Below are positions 52,469 through 58,670 of a stretch of 64,000 bases of DNA, piece after piece. Origin of the DNA: Pseudomonadota bacterium (GTDB taxonomy: Bacteria; Chloroflexota; UBA6077; JAJPHF01); contig JAJPHF010000058.1 of NCBI GenBank assembly GCA_021325365.1, positions 1 through 64,000 on the forward strand, read 5' to 3'. The notes under the pieces are model-generated. The model made no database searches. It was not told the origin of the DNA and was given only the letters and a program-made list of their open reading frames with translations. Each line of letters opens with the position of its first letter. Positions within the stretch are counted from its first letter, which is position 1. Position numbers and translations under genes: made by a program.

Positions 52469-52906
52469 TCACCCTTTCAGCGCGGCCGCGAGGGCCGCGA
52501 GCGCCGCCTCGCCGACGGCGGTGTCTTGCTCGCCGTTGCCGCCGCTAACGCCAATGCCGCCCACCACCTGGCCCTCGACGCGGATCGGAAAGCCGCCGAC
52601 GAAGATGGCGAAGCGACCAGGGTGCATGGCGTGGATGCCGAAGGCCTCGCCGCCGGGCAGGGCGGGGCCGCCCGGCTGGTTGAAGGCGTGAGTGGGGCGC
52701 TGGTGGCCCGCCGCGGTGAACGCCTTGGCCATCGCGATCTCCACGCCGGTGATGCGCGCGCCGTCCATACGGTGCAGAGCGATGGCGTGGCCGCCATCGT
52801 CGCAGACGCAGATCGTCTCGGCCACGCCGAGCTGGCGGGCGCGGCGCTCGGCGGCCTCGATCAGCACCAGCGCATCGGCCAGTTGCAGACGCTTAATCGT
52901 GATCAC
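52469..52906 (-). CDS. GlcG/HbpS-like protein
   Basis: 145 aa, single GlcG/HbpS domain. It has LADALVLIEAAERRARQLGV, then ICVCDDGGHAIALHRMDGAR and the C-terminal IRVEGQVVGGIGVSGG. GTG start at 52906, overlapping the end of the Rieske gene by 14 bp. It lies 3 bp upstream of the lipoprotein gene. It may bind heme or the substrate; function unproven. Confidence 0.82.
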   Translation of the reverse strand: MITIKRLQLADALVLIEAAERRARQLGVAETICVCDDGGHAIALHRMDGARITGVEIAMAKAFTAAGHQRPTHAFNQPGGPALPGGEAFGIHAMHPGRFAIFVGGFPIRVEGQVVGGIGVSGGNGEQDTAVGEAALAALAAALKG

Positions 52907-53423
52907 GCGCGGACCCTCCAGCCGCGGCGCGCGGGCCGAGCACGATCACGTCGCCCTCCACGCGCACCGGATAGGTCGCCAGGCAGAGCGTTGCCGAGCG
53001 CGGCATGACGGGCCGGCCGCTCGACGGGTCGTAGGTCCAAGCGTGCCAGGGGCAGACGACGTGGCCGCCGCGGATGCGTCCCTCGGCGAGCGACGCGCCG
53101 CGGTGGAGACAGGTGTCGGCCAGCGCGCGGACCTGGCCGCCGATATTCGCCAGGACTACTGGCTCGTCGCCGTAGGCCACGCGCTTGAGCGCGCCGGGCG
53201 GGAGGTCGGCGGCGCGGGCGACCACGATGTAGTCTGGCCCCCCCGGCCCCCCAGTGGGGGGAGAAGAGGGGGCCGTGGGGGACACCCCCACACCCCCGGC
53301 AGGGTGTGGCGCGGAATACTGCGAGCGCCACTGCCCAGGCACCCCCGAGGGCGAGGGGGTAGGTCCCGCGGCGGGGGAGTGGCCCGGTGCCCCCGAGGGC
53401 GAGGGGGTAGGCTCCGATGCCAT
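52893..53423 (-). CDS. Rieske [2Fe-2S] protein with repeat-derived N-terminus
   Basis: 176 aa. The Rieske domain (about 64-165) has CLHRGASLAEG and CPWHAWTYDPSSG as cluster ligands. The first about 63 residues are Pro/Gly/Ser-rich and encoded by hairpin repeats, including twice TPSPSGxPG. Sequence shared with the Rieske protein at 55154 starts only at DYIVVARAADLPPGALKRV. It probably delivers electrons to the neighbouring oxygenase-like enzyme. The ATG at 53423 overlaps the upstream stop by 1 nt (TAATG). Confidence 0.82.
   Translation of the reverse strand: MASEPTPSPSGAPGHSPAAGPTPSPSGVPGQWRSQYSAPHPAGGVGVSPTAPSSPPTGGPGGPDYIVVARAADLPPGALKRVAYGDEPVVLANIGGQVRALADTCLHRGASLAEGRIRGGHVVCPWHAWTYDPSSGRPVMPRSATLCLATYPVRVEGDVIVLGPRAAAGGSARDHD
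53232..53420. repeat. Hairpin repeats at the 5' end of the Rieske gene
   Basis: A mixture of CCCCCCAGTGGGGGG, GGGGGACACCCCC and two GGCACCCCCGAGGGCGAGGGGGTAGG-like units fills the first about 190 bp of the gene. The reading frame stays open. It is related in style to the inserts in mutS2 and pheT, but partly a different repeat unit. Confidence 0.65.
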
Positions 53424-54115
53424 TAGAGCCGGTCCTCGCCCTGGACGAAGTGGCGGTAGAGGCCGCCCATGTACAGCCAGCGCATGCCGGTGGCCTCGCG
53501 GACGGTGCGCACGGCGAGGTCCTGTAGCTCGGGCGTCGTGGCGTGGCGCTCGACGATCTGGTAGCCGCGCTCGCCGTGGTCCTCGTCGGCGGTCATGTGG
53601 ACGAAGAAGAACTCGGCCTCCTGCTCGGTGAAGCCGTACTTCTCCAGCAGTGGCGGCGTGTTGCGGCGGTAGATGCCGGGGGTCTGCGACTCCAGGCCCA
53701 CCAGCAGGCCGGCCGCGCCCTCGAGGAAGGAGTGGCCCTGCGCGATCTCGTAGCACCAGGCGGTGAGCCCGCGCGTGGTGGGCAGCACCTCGGCGTTCAG
53801 CACGTCGTCGCGGGTGAAGCCGCAGGCCTCGGCGAAGCGGATGAGCAGGTCCGAGTGGCGGTTGCCCATCTCCTCTTCCCACATGTTCTCGAGCAGGAAG
53901 TCGCGGGCGTCCTGGTCGGGACAGCGGGCGTAGACGGCGCCGCACCACTGGGAGAAGTGGCCGACGTAGTGGTAGTGCTGGCGGGCCCACTCGCCCAGCT
54001 GGCGGCGGGTGAGCTGGCCGTTGACCCAGGCGTCGGTGAAGGGGTGCATCTGGCTGTGCCCGCCGCGCACCGCCTCTTCGAGGCGCTGGCGGAAGGTCTG
54101 GGCAGTCGTAACCAC
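53423..54115 (-). CDS. Heme-oxygenase-fold (PqqC/TenA/CADD-like) enzyme
   Basis: A 230-aa all-helical protein. It starts VTTAQTFRQRLEEAVRGG from GTG 54115, with AAAGGAG 7-8 nt upstream. Potential metal ligands lie in HPFTDAWVNGQLTRRQ, ENMWEEEMGNRHSDLL and TADEDHGERGYQIVERH. The pattern fits the heme-oxygenase-like diiron oxidase/PqqC group, which perform O2-dependent reactions on small substrates. It is first in an operon with Rieske, GlcG-like and binding-lipoprotein genes. The promoter is covered by an operator-like palindrome. Confidence 0.8.
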   Translation of the reverse strand: MVTTAQTFRQRLEEAVRGGHSQMHPFTDAWVNGQLTRRQLGEWARQHYHYVGHFSQWCGAVYARCPDQDARDFLLENMWEEEMGNRHSDLLIRFAEACGFTRDDVLNAEVLPTTRGLTAWCYEIAQGHSFLEGAAGLLVGLESQTPGIYRRNTPPLLEKYGFTEQEAEFFFVHMTADEDHGERGYQIVERHATTPELQDLAVRTVREATGMRWLYMGGLYRHFVQGEDRL

Positions 54116-54153
54116 GAGCGGCTCCTTTCGCGCCGGCTGCGGCCGGTGTATCA

Positions 54154-54185
54154 TGTAACGGCGGTTACTAGTTACAGCCGTTACA
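54154..54185. promoter_or_regulatory. Operator-like palindrome
   Basis: A 32-bp inverted repeat centred on CTAG: TGTAACGGCGGTTA on the left, TTACAGCCGTTACA on the right, with two mismatched positions between arms. It overlaps the 3' end of the minus-strand -10 box and the start region, 38 bp upstream of the GTG at 54115. GTAAC...GTTAC half-sites are typical of TetR- or GntR-type repressors. The regulator gene is not nearby. Confidence 0.65.
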
Positions 54186-54211
54186 GTAACACGCGGGCGA
54201 CAGGCTGTCAA
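54183..54211 (-). promoter_or_regulatory. Sigma-70 promoter of the heme-oxygenase-fold/Rieske operon
   Basis: Minus strand: perfect -35 TTGACA (54211-54206), 17-bp spacer, -10 TACTGT (54188-54183). The operator-like palindrome runs from the -10 box downstream, the classic position for repression. It lies 67 bp upstream of the GTG. Confidence 0.6.
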
Positions 54212-54274
54212 TACCTTTTGGCGCCCTATTCGGCAGCGTGTTATGCTGGCGGCGCGGCAGGAGGATGACGCGGG

Positions 54275-54817
54275 ATGCGAGATGGCGCGGCGGACAAGCA
54301 GACGCAGGCGGGGCGCTGGCTGGTGCTCGTCTACAAGATGGCACCGGAGCCCGCGCGCCAGCGCATCGCCGTCTGGCGGCGGCTGAAGGCGCTGGGGGCC
54401 GTGTACTTGCAGCAGGGTGTGTGCGCGCTGCCCGAGACGCCGGCCCACCGCCGCGACCTCGCCGAGCTAGCGGCGCGCATCCGCGCGGCGGACGGCGAGG
54501 CGGCGCTGCTCTCGTCGGTGCTGGAGGACGCGGCGACGACCGCCGGCGTGCGGGCGCGGTACGATGCCGCGCGCGACCACGAGTACGGCGAGATCACGAC
54601 GGCGGCGCGGCGGCTGCTGCGCCACGTCGAGCTGGCCGACCCGGCGGAGCACGAGGTGAACGCTGCCGAGCTGGAGCGGCTGAAGCGCTGGCACGCGCGG
54701 GTGGTGGCGCGCGACTTCTTCGGCGCGCCCCTCCAGCAGCCGACCGCCGAGCTGCTAGAGGCGACCGAGGCCGCCTTGCGCGGGGGGCGGGTGGCCGCCG
54801 AGAGCGAGCGCGAGTAG
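54275..54817 (+). CDS. ChrB N-terminal-domain protein (chromate resistance regulator-like)
   Basis: 180 aa matching the N-terminal domain of ChrB: RWLVLVYKMAPEPARQRIAV, then WRRLKALGAVYLQQGVCALP. The remainder is helical and charged. Full-length ChrB also has a C-terminal domain, absent here. In other bacteria ChrB governs chrA and senses chromate; the chrA pair is about 20 kb away. It is divergent from the operon at 54115, and the shared 160-bp gap contains the palindrome at 54154. Confidence 0.8.
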   Translation: MRDGAADKQTQAGRWLVLVYKMAPEPARQRIAVWRRLKALGAVYLQQGVCALPETPAHRRDLAELAARIRAADGEAALLSSVLEDAATTAGVRARYDAARDHEYGEITTAARRLLRHVELADPAEHEVNAAELERLKRWHARVVARDFFGAPLQQPTAELLEATEAALRGGRVAAESERE

Positions 54818-54850
54818 GCCGCGGCCGCGCGGCCGCGACAGGGGCCAGCC

Positions 54851-55057
54851 GTGAAGCTGAAGGACGTGAAGCGCTTCCACCCCTGGGAGCCGGCGGACGA
54901 GGAGGAGCTGCCGGAGCTGGTACACGCCGTCCACGACTGCCCGCGCTGCGGCGCCCCCGCCCCGGCGCGCGGCCTGGCCGGTACCGCGCCCACCCCCGAC
55001 GTCGTGTACGAGTGCGCGGCCTGTGGCGAAGTCACCCTGCACCATTGCGCGCCGTAG
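54851..55057 (+). CDS. Small zinc-ribbon protein
   Basis: 68 aa from GTG 54851, 33 bp after the ChrB-like gene. Two CxxC knuckles (VHDCPRCGAP and YECAACGEV) should bind one zinc. The N-terminal half is acidic (PADEEELPELVHAV). No known family; a protein- or nucleic-acid-binding role is possible. It lies in the same direction as the ChrB-like gene, perhaps co-transcribed. Confidence 0.6.
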   Translation: MKLKDVKRFHPWEPADEEELPELVHAVHDCPRCGAPAPARGLAGTAPTPDVVYECAACGEVTLHHCAP

Positions 55058-55153
55058 CGGCCCGGCTGGCCCGCTGGCCTTCCGCAGTACCTGGCGTTCG
55101 CCAGGCGCCGCCGCGGAGCGGCGCTGCTGCCTCGTCCGCACGGCGCGGCGGGC

Positions 55154-55546
55154 TCAGGTGGAGGCCGCGGGGGGCGCGCCGGGGGCGGGCGCGCGGGGGC
55201 CGATGGCGATGGTGTCGCCGTCCACGCGCACGGGATAGCGGCCCAGGCAGAGGCGGGTCGACGGGGGATTGACGAGCCGGCCGCTGGGCAGGTCGTAGCG
55301 CCAGGCGTGCCACATGCAGATCACGGTGCTGTCTCGAAGGAAGCCCTCGGAGAGCGGCACGCCGTAGTGCAGGCACTCGTCTTCCAGCGCGTAGAACTGG
55401 CCGTTGACGTTCGCCAGCACGACCGCCTGGTCGCCGTAGGCCACGCGCTTCAACGTGCCGGGCGGCACCTCGTCGCGCCGCGCCACCACGACGTAGCCGG
55501 GCTCTCCCGCCCCGCTCATCGCGGGGGAGACAGACCCATCCTCCAT
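55154..55546 (-). CDS. Rieske [2Fe-2S] protein
   Basis: 130 aa. Cluster ligands lie in CLHYGVPLSEG and CMWHAWRYDLPSG. It is clearly related to the Rieske protein at 52893 (shared VVxARxxxxPPGxLKRVAYGD opening), but without the repeat-derived N-terminus. GAGGAG lies 8 nt before the ATG at 55546. It is a likely electron carrier for an oxygenase. It stands alone, with the MuF cassette immediately upstream. Confidence 0.88.
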   Translation of the reverse strand: MEDGSVSPAMSGAGEPGYVVVARRDEVPPGTLKRVAYGDQAVVLANVNGQFYALEDECLHYGVPLSEGFLRDSTVICMWHAWRYDLPSGRLVNPPSTRLCLGRYPVRVDGDTIAIGPRAPAPGAPPAAST

Positions 55547-55595
55547 GACACTGCTCCTCGGGCGGCACGCGCCGCGGTTACGCACGCTACAGGTA

Positions 55596-55613
55596 TACGG
55601 GATTTTGCTGGCG
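55596..55613 (+). repeat. Direct repeat, left copy
   Basis: TACGGGATTTTGCTGGCG, identical to 57258-57275. The two copies bracket the 1.6-kb toxin/immunity cassette. The AT-rich core (GATTTTG) is unusual for this sequence, and in both copies the frame can read YGILLA. It is possibly the scar or attachment site of a mobile cassette. Confidence 0.6.
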
Positions 55614-55756
55614 CAGCCCCATTTGCCGCGCCGGTCCTGGGGCGCTGCGGCGGTTGACCGCCTATTTGACCGCCTTTGCGACCGGATCGGCCGTCAGCAG
55701 CGCCCCAAGGCGCTCCAGCGCGTCCGTCTGGAGCCCTGGCATGACAGCGGATCACG

Positions 55757-56554
55757 ATGGAGCGCAGCCCGGACCTGTTCGCGCGGCTGCCCCGCGAGCA
55801 GCAGCGCGCCATCTTAGGGCCAGCGAAGCTCGCCGCTTACGAGCAGGGGCTCATCCATCTGGAGGACCTGGTACATCGCACGCACGATCGGCGCTGCGGT
55901 ACGATGCGGCGGGAGGCGTCGCTACATGAGGCCGTGGGGCGACAGGAGGCGCAGCGATTGGCGGCCAGCATCCGGGGCGGTGGCCCGGGCGGCGGTGGGA
56001 ACCGCCGGACGTCAGGTGGGAGCGGCAGGGGGCACGACCCCGAGCAGCGCCTGCTACGCGAGTTGCTCACGACGGGACGGCAGGCGACCGACGCGGAGGT
56101 CGTGCAAATCCTCGACCGTATAGCCACAGCACCGTTCAGCGGGCTAGTCCGGCGCGTCCCCGCGAAGGATCGCGGCTACAGCTATCAGGGCCACCGGCTC
56201 GGCGCGCGCGAGCTGTCGCTCACCTACCACCTGACCAAACGCGTGGCCATCGAGGAGCAATGGAGCCCGGGAACGACGGAGACACAGTATGTGGCCGACC
56301 TCCAGACTGCCGCCCGGGCCGCCTCCTATCTGGCCGTCTACCATTACGGCTCGGATGTCGCCGCCGCGGCCCTGGCGGAGCGCGCCGGGATCATCCCGGC
56401 GACCCGACTAGGGAGGCAACCCCAGGCTCTCATCCTCGTCTTATATTCCGCTGACCAGGGACGCCTAATCACGGGCTATCAGGTATCATCTGTGGCAGCG
56501 ACGACGATTCCGCAGGAGGCTCTATGGCTGCGCCATCCCATGACTCCGCTGTAA
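55757..56554 (+). CDS. Phage MuF-like fragment fused to a C-terminal toxin-like domain
   Basis: 265 aa. Residues about 5-35 (LFARLPREQQRAILGPAKLA, then YEQGLIHLEDLV) match the C-terminal end of phage Mu gpF/SPP1 gp7 minor head proteins. A Gly-rich linker (about 73-95) follows, then a separate domain (about 95-260) with LSLTYHLTKRVAIEEQ, QYVADLQTAARAASY and ALILVLYSADQGRLITGYQV. That pattern resembles BECR-fold RNase toxins found at the end of phage MuF proteins. The capsid part is mostly missing. The next gene overlaps by 31 bp and is the probable immunity gene. Toxin activity is inferred. Confidence 0.55.
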   Translation: MERSPDLFARLPREQQRAILGPAKLAAYEQGLIHLEDLVHRTHDRRCGTMRREASLHEAVGRQEAQRLAASIRGGGPGGGGNRRTSGGSGRGHDPEQRLLRELLTTGRQATDAEVVQILDRIATAPFSGLVRRVPAKDRGYSYQGHRLGARELSLTYHLTKRVAIEEQWSPGTTETQYVADLQTAARAASYLAVYHYGSDVAAAALAERAGIIPATRLGRQPQALILVLYSADQGRLITGYQVSSVAATTIPQEALWLRHPMTPL

Positions 56555-56868
56555 GCGAGCGCATGGAGAGCTTCCTCACCTATCTTCTCGCCGAGTGGCG
56601 CGCGATCCCTGAGCTAGCGCAGGAATGGGCCGAGTGGTCGGAGGCCGAACGGCTCGACTATGCCAGCGACTGGGCTATCCGTGAGGATCGGCTGCTCGAG
56701 GTCACCGCGGCGGCCCAGCAGGGCCGGCTCACCCCCGGACAGCAGCAGCGCTACGTACAGGTCCAGCGGCTGGTGGCCCAGCATCGCCCGCTGCTCGACC
56801 GCCTCTTTCACGAGGCGGGCCTGCCTCTATCCAGCCCGCAGGGCGCGACGCTCCCTCCCGCTAAGTAG
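56524..56868 (+). CDS. Probable immunity protein of the MuF-like toxin
   Basis: A 114-aa small, acidic, helical protein: MESFLTYLLAEWRAIPELAQ, EWSEAERLDYASDWAIRED and QRLVAQHRPLLDRLFHEAG. It has no recognised family. It starts 31 bp inside the toxin gene in another frame, so the two are co-expressed. Small size, acidity and position make it the likely antidote. Confidence 0.55.
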   Translation: MAAPSHDSAVSERMESFLTYLLAEWRAIPELAQEWAEWSEAERLDYASDWAIREDRLLEVTAAAQQGRLTPGQQQRYVQVQRLVAQHRPLLDRLFHEAGLPLSSPQGATLPPAK

Positions 56869-56999
56869 CGCTGGGCGATGCTGCCGCCGCTGACCGATCC
56901 CGAGCGTAACCTGCGTCAACTGGCCTGCGCTGTTCGGCGGCACAGTGTCGTAGCGCTGCGCGCCCCATCCCGGCGCAACGAGGCGGCGATCAACGCCTC

Positions 57000-57299
57000 A
57001 AGCTGCGCGCGCTTGGTCGCCTCCTCGGCGCGCTCAAGGGGCTGCAGGTCCCCCGCAGCGACGTCACCTTCGCCACGGCTGGGCCGCGCTCCACGCGCAG
57101 CCTGCAGATCATGCACTCGAAGATCATGGCGGTGCGCGATCCCGACGGCGGCTCCGCGCACCGCTGGAGGGGAAGCGTGAACTTTAGTGTCTCCGGATGC
57201 CTCCAAGCTAATTGCGTGACGCTTTTCCGGAGCGACGAGTGGGCCGAGGCCTTCCGCTACGGGATTTTGCTGGCGTGCGGGGACTCGCCGTCACTATGA
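57000..57299 (+). pseudogene. C-terminal remnant of a phospholipase D-like protein
   Basis: The frame reads LLGALKGLQVPRSDVTFA, IMHSKIMAVRDPDGG and WRGSVNFSVSGCLQAN to a stop at 57299. This is the second HKD half of a PLD-like nuclease or phosphodiesterase (HxK followed by GSxNFS). The Asp expected after HSKIMAV is shifted by an inserted Arg. The N-terminal half is missing and the frame is broken near 56990. It contains the right-hand direct repeat. Confidence 0.6.
57258..57275 (+). repeat. Direct repeat, right copy
   Basis: TACGGGATTTTGCTGGCG, identical to 55596-55613, lying at the end of the PLD-like remnant. The distance between copies is 1,662 bp. Flanking bases differ on both sides, so the match is exactly 18 bp. 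Confidence 0.6.
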
Positions 57300-57365
57300 T
57301 TCCTCTTAAGTGGTTATCTGGCTCCCGGGCCGGAGCCGGGATCCCGTGAGGAGGACGATGCGTCG

Positions 57366-58574
57366 ATGGCGAAGCTCCCGGGGAGACTAGGAGCGGTACG
57401 CGGGTATCGGCGATGGCGGGCGGGCGCGCTCGGCGGGCTGCTGCTCGCCGCCAGCGCGCTGCTCGTCGGGAGCAGCCTGGTCCAGACGGGAAGCAACACG
57501 CCTTGCCCCGCGGCCCCCGCGACCGCGACCGCGGCGGGCGGCACGCCGACGGACCCGCCGGTCCCGCCGCTGGCCGACTACTATTTCACGCCGGTGCCCT
57601 CGCCGGTCCTCCCCAGCGCCGAGCCCATCCGCCGCATGCCCGGCCCGTCCACCGTGGAGGTGCGCGGGGAGCCATATCACTACACGTATTACGTGAACGG
57701 CACGCCCCAGACGATCCACGGCATGGGCTACAACGTGGCATACCGCCTGTGGGGCTGGGACTGCGAGGCGCGGGCCCGCCGCTACGACCGCGACTTCGCC
57801 GCCATCCGCGCCGCGGGCTACGACACGCTGATCGGCTGGGACGAGGGGGAGTTCGACGACCTGACCATGGAGAAGGCCGAGCAGTACGGCCTCGGCGTGG
57901 TGCTGCCCTACGACTTCCCACGCGACGTGGACTGGGACGACCCGGCCGTGCGCCAGGTCCACCAGCAGCGCGTCGAGACGCTCGTGCGCCGCTACGCGAA
58001 CCATCCGGCGCTGCGGATGTGGGGCCTCGGCAACGAGGTCGTGTTCGCCATCGGCGATCCGAACAGTGCCCGCGCCCAGGCGTTCGCGGACTTCTTCGCC
58101 GGCCTGGCGGCGCGGGTCCACGAGCTGGACCCCCACCACCCCGTCGTCTACCGCGACGGCGAGGACGTGCATTATCCGCCCATCCGCGACGCCCTACGCG
58201 CCCGCGGACTGGAGCAGCCCTGGATGGTCTACGGCATGACGGCCTTTACCTTCCGCCTGCAGGACATCCTCGACGACTGGCCGTCCGCCGACTTCCACGT
58301 GCCGCTGCTCGTCTCGGAGTTCGGCCTCGTGGACTACCCGCTGCCGCAGCGCGCCAGCGGCCTGGTGCGCATGTGGGACATCATCCGCCAGCACAGCGAC
58401 TACGTGATCGGCGGGGCGGTGTACGCCTGGACCACGCAGGGCATCGAGGTCACGGACACGCAGTTTGGGCTGGTGGACGGGGCGAACCACCCGATCGACG
58501 GGTCGCTCGACGCGCTGCGCGCTGCCCTCACCGGGGCACCGCCCGCCACCGCGACGCCCACCGCGGCGCGCTAG
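57366..58574 (+). CDS. Exported glycoside hydrolase (TIM barrel, GH2/GH5-like)
   Basis: 402 aa. An N-terminal membrane anchor or signal (about 18-40, AGALGGLLLAASALLVGSSL) and a Pro/Thr linker precede a TIM-barrel domain. HGMGYNVAYRLWGWD opens it, with the acid/base Glu in MWGLGNEVVF and the nucleophile Glu in LLVSEFGLVD. It is related to the catalytic part of the 58671 protein over the whole domain. Substrate unknown, perhaps exopolysaccharide or plant glycans. The GAGGAGG site is 12 nt before the ATG; a start at 57358 is out of frame. Confidence 0.82.
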   Translation: MAKLPGRLGAVRGYRRWRAGALGGLLLAASALLVGSSLVQTGSNTPCPAAPATATAAGGTPTDPPVPPLADYYFTPVPSPVLPSAEPIRRMPGPSTVEVRGEPYHYTYYVNGTPQTIHGMGYNVAYRLWGWDCEARARRYDRDFAAIRAAGYDTLIGWDEGEFDDLTMEKAEQYGLGVVLPYDFPRDVDWDDPAVRQVHQQRVETLVRRYANHPALRMWGLGNEVVFAIGDPNSARAQAFADFFAGLAARVHELDPHHPVVYRDGEDVHYPPIRDALRARGLEQPWMVYGMTAFTFRLQDILDDWPSADFHVPLLVSEFGLVDYPLPQRASGLVRMWDIIRQHSDYVIGGAVYAWTTQGIEVTDTQFGLVDGANHPIDGSLDALRAALTGAPPATATPTAAR

Positions 58575-58590
58575 CCCGCCCCCGAATCCA

Positions 58591-58619
58591 TTGGCTCATC
58601 TTAAGTAACGTCTTATAAT
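58591..58619 (+). promoter_or_regulatory. Sigma-70 promoter of the membrane glycoside hydrolase gene
   Basis: -35 TTGGCT (58591-58596), 17-bp spacer, perfect -10 TATAAT (58614-58619). It lies 51 bp upstream of the ATG at 58671. It lies just past the stop of the preceding hydrolase, so the second gene can be expressed on its own. Confidence 0.6.
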
Positions 58620-58670
58620 TGGATGCGTGGCGCATTGGCCACCGACCCTGCTCCCCGAGGAGGCGCCTGC

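Noticed and set aside
33565..54817. ChrA and ChrB as one chromate operon
   Set aside because: The chrA pair and the ChrB-like gene are about 20 kb apart with many unrelated genes between, so a shared operon is excluded; only a shared response is possible.
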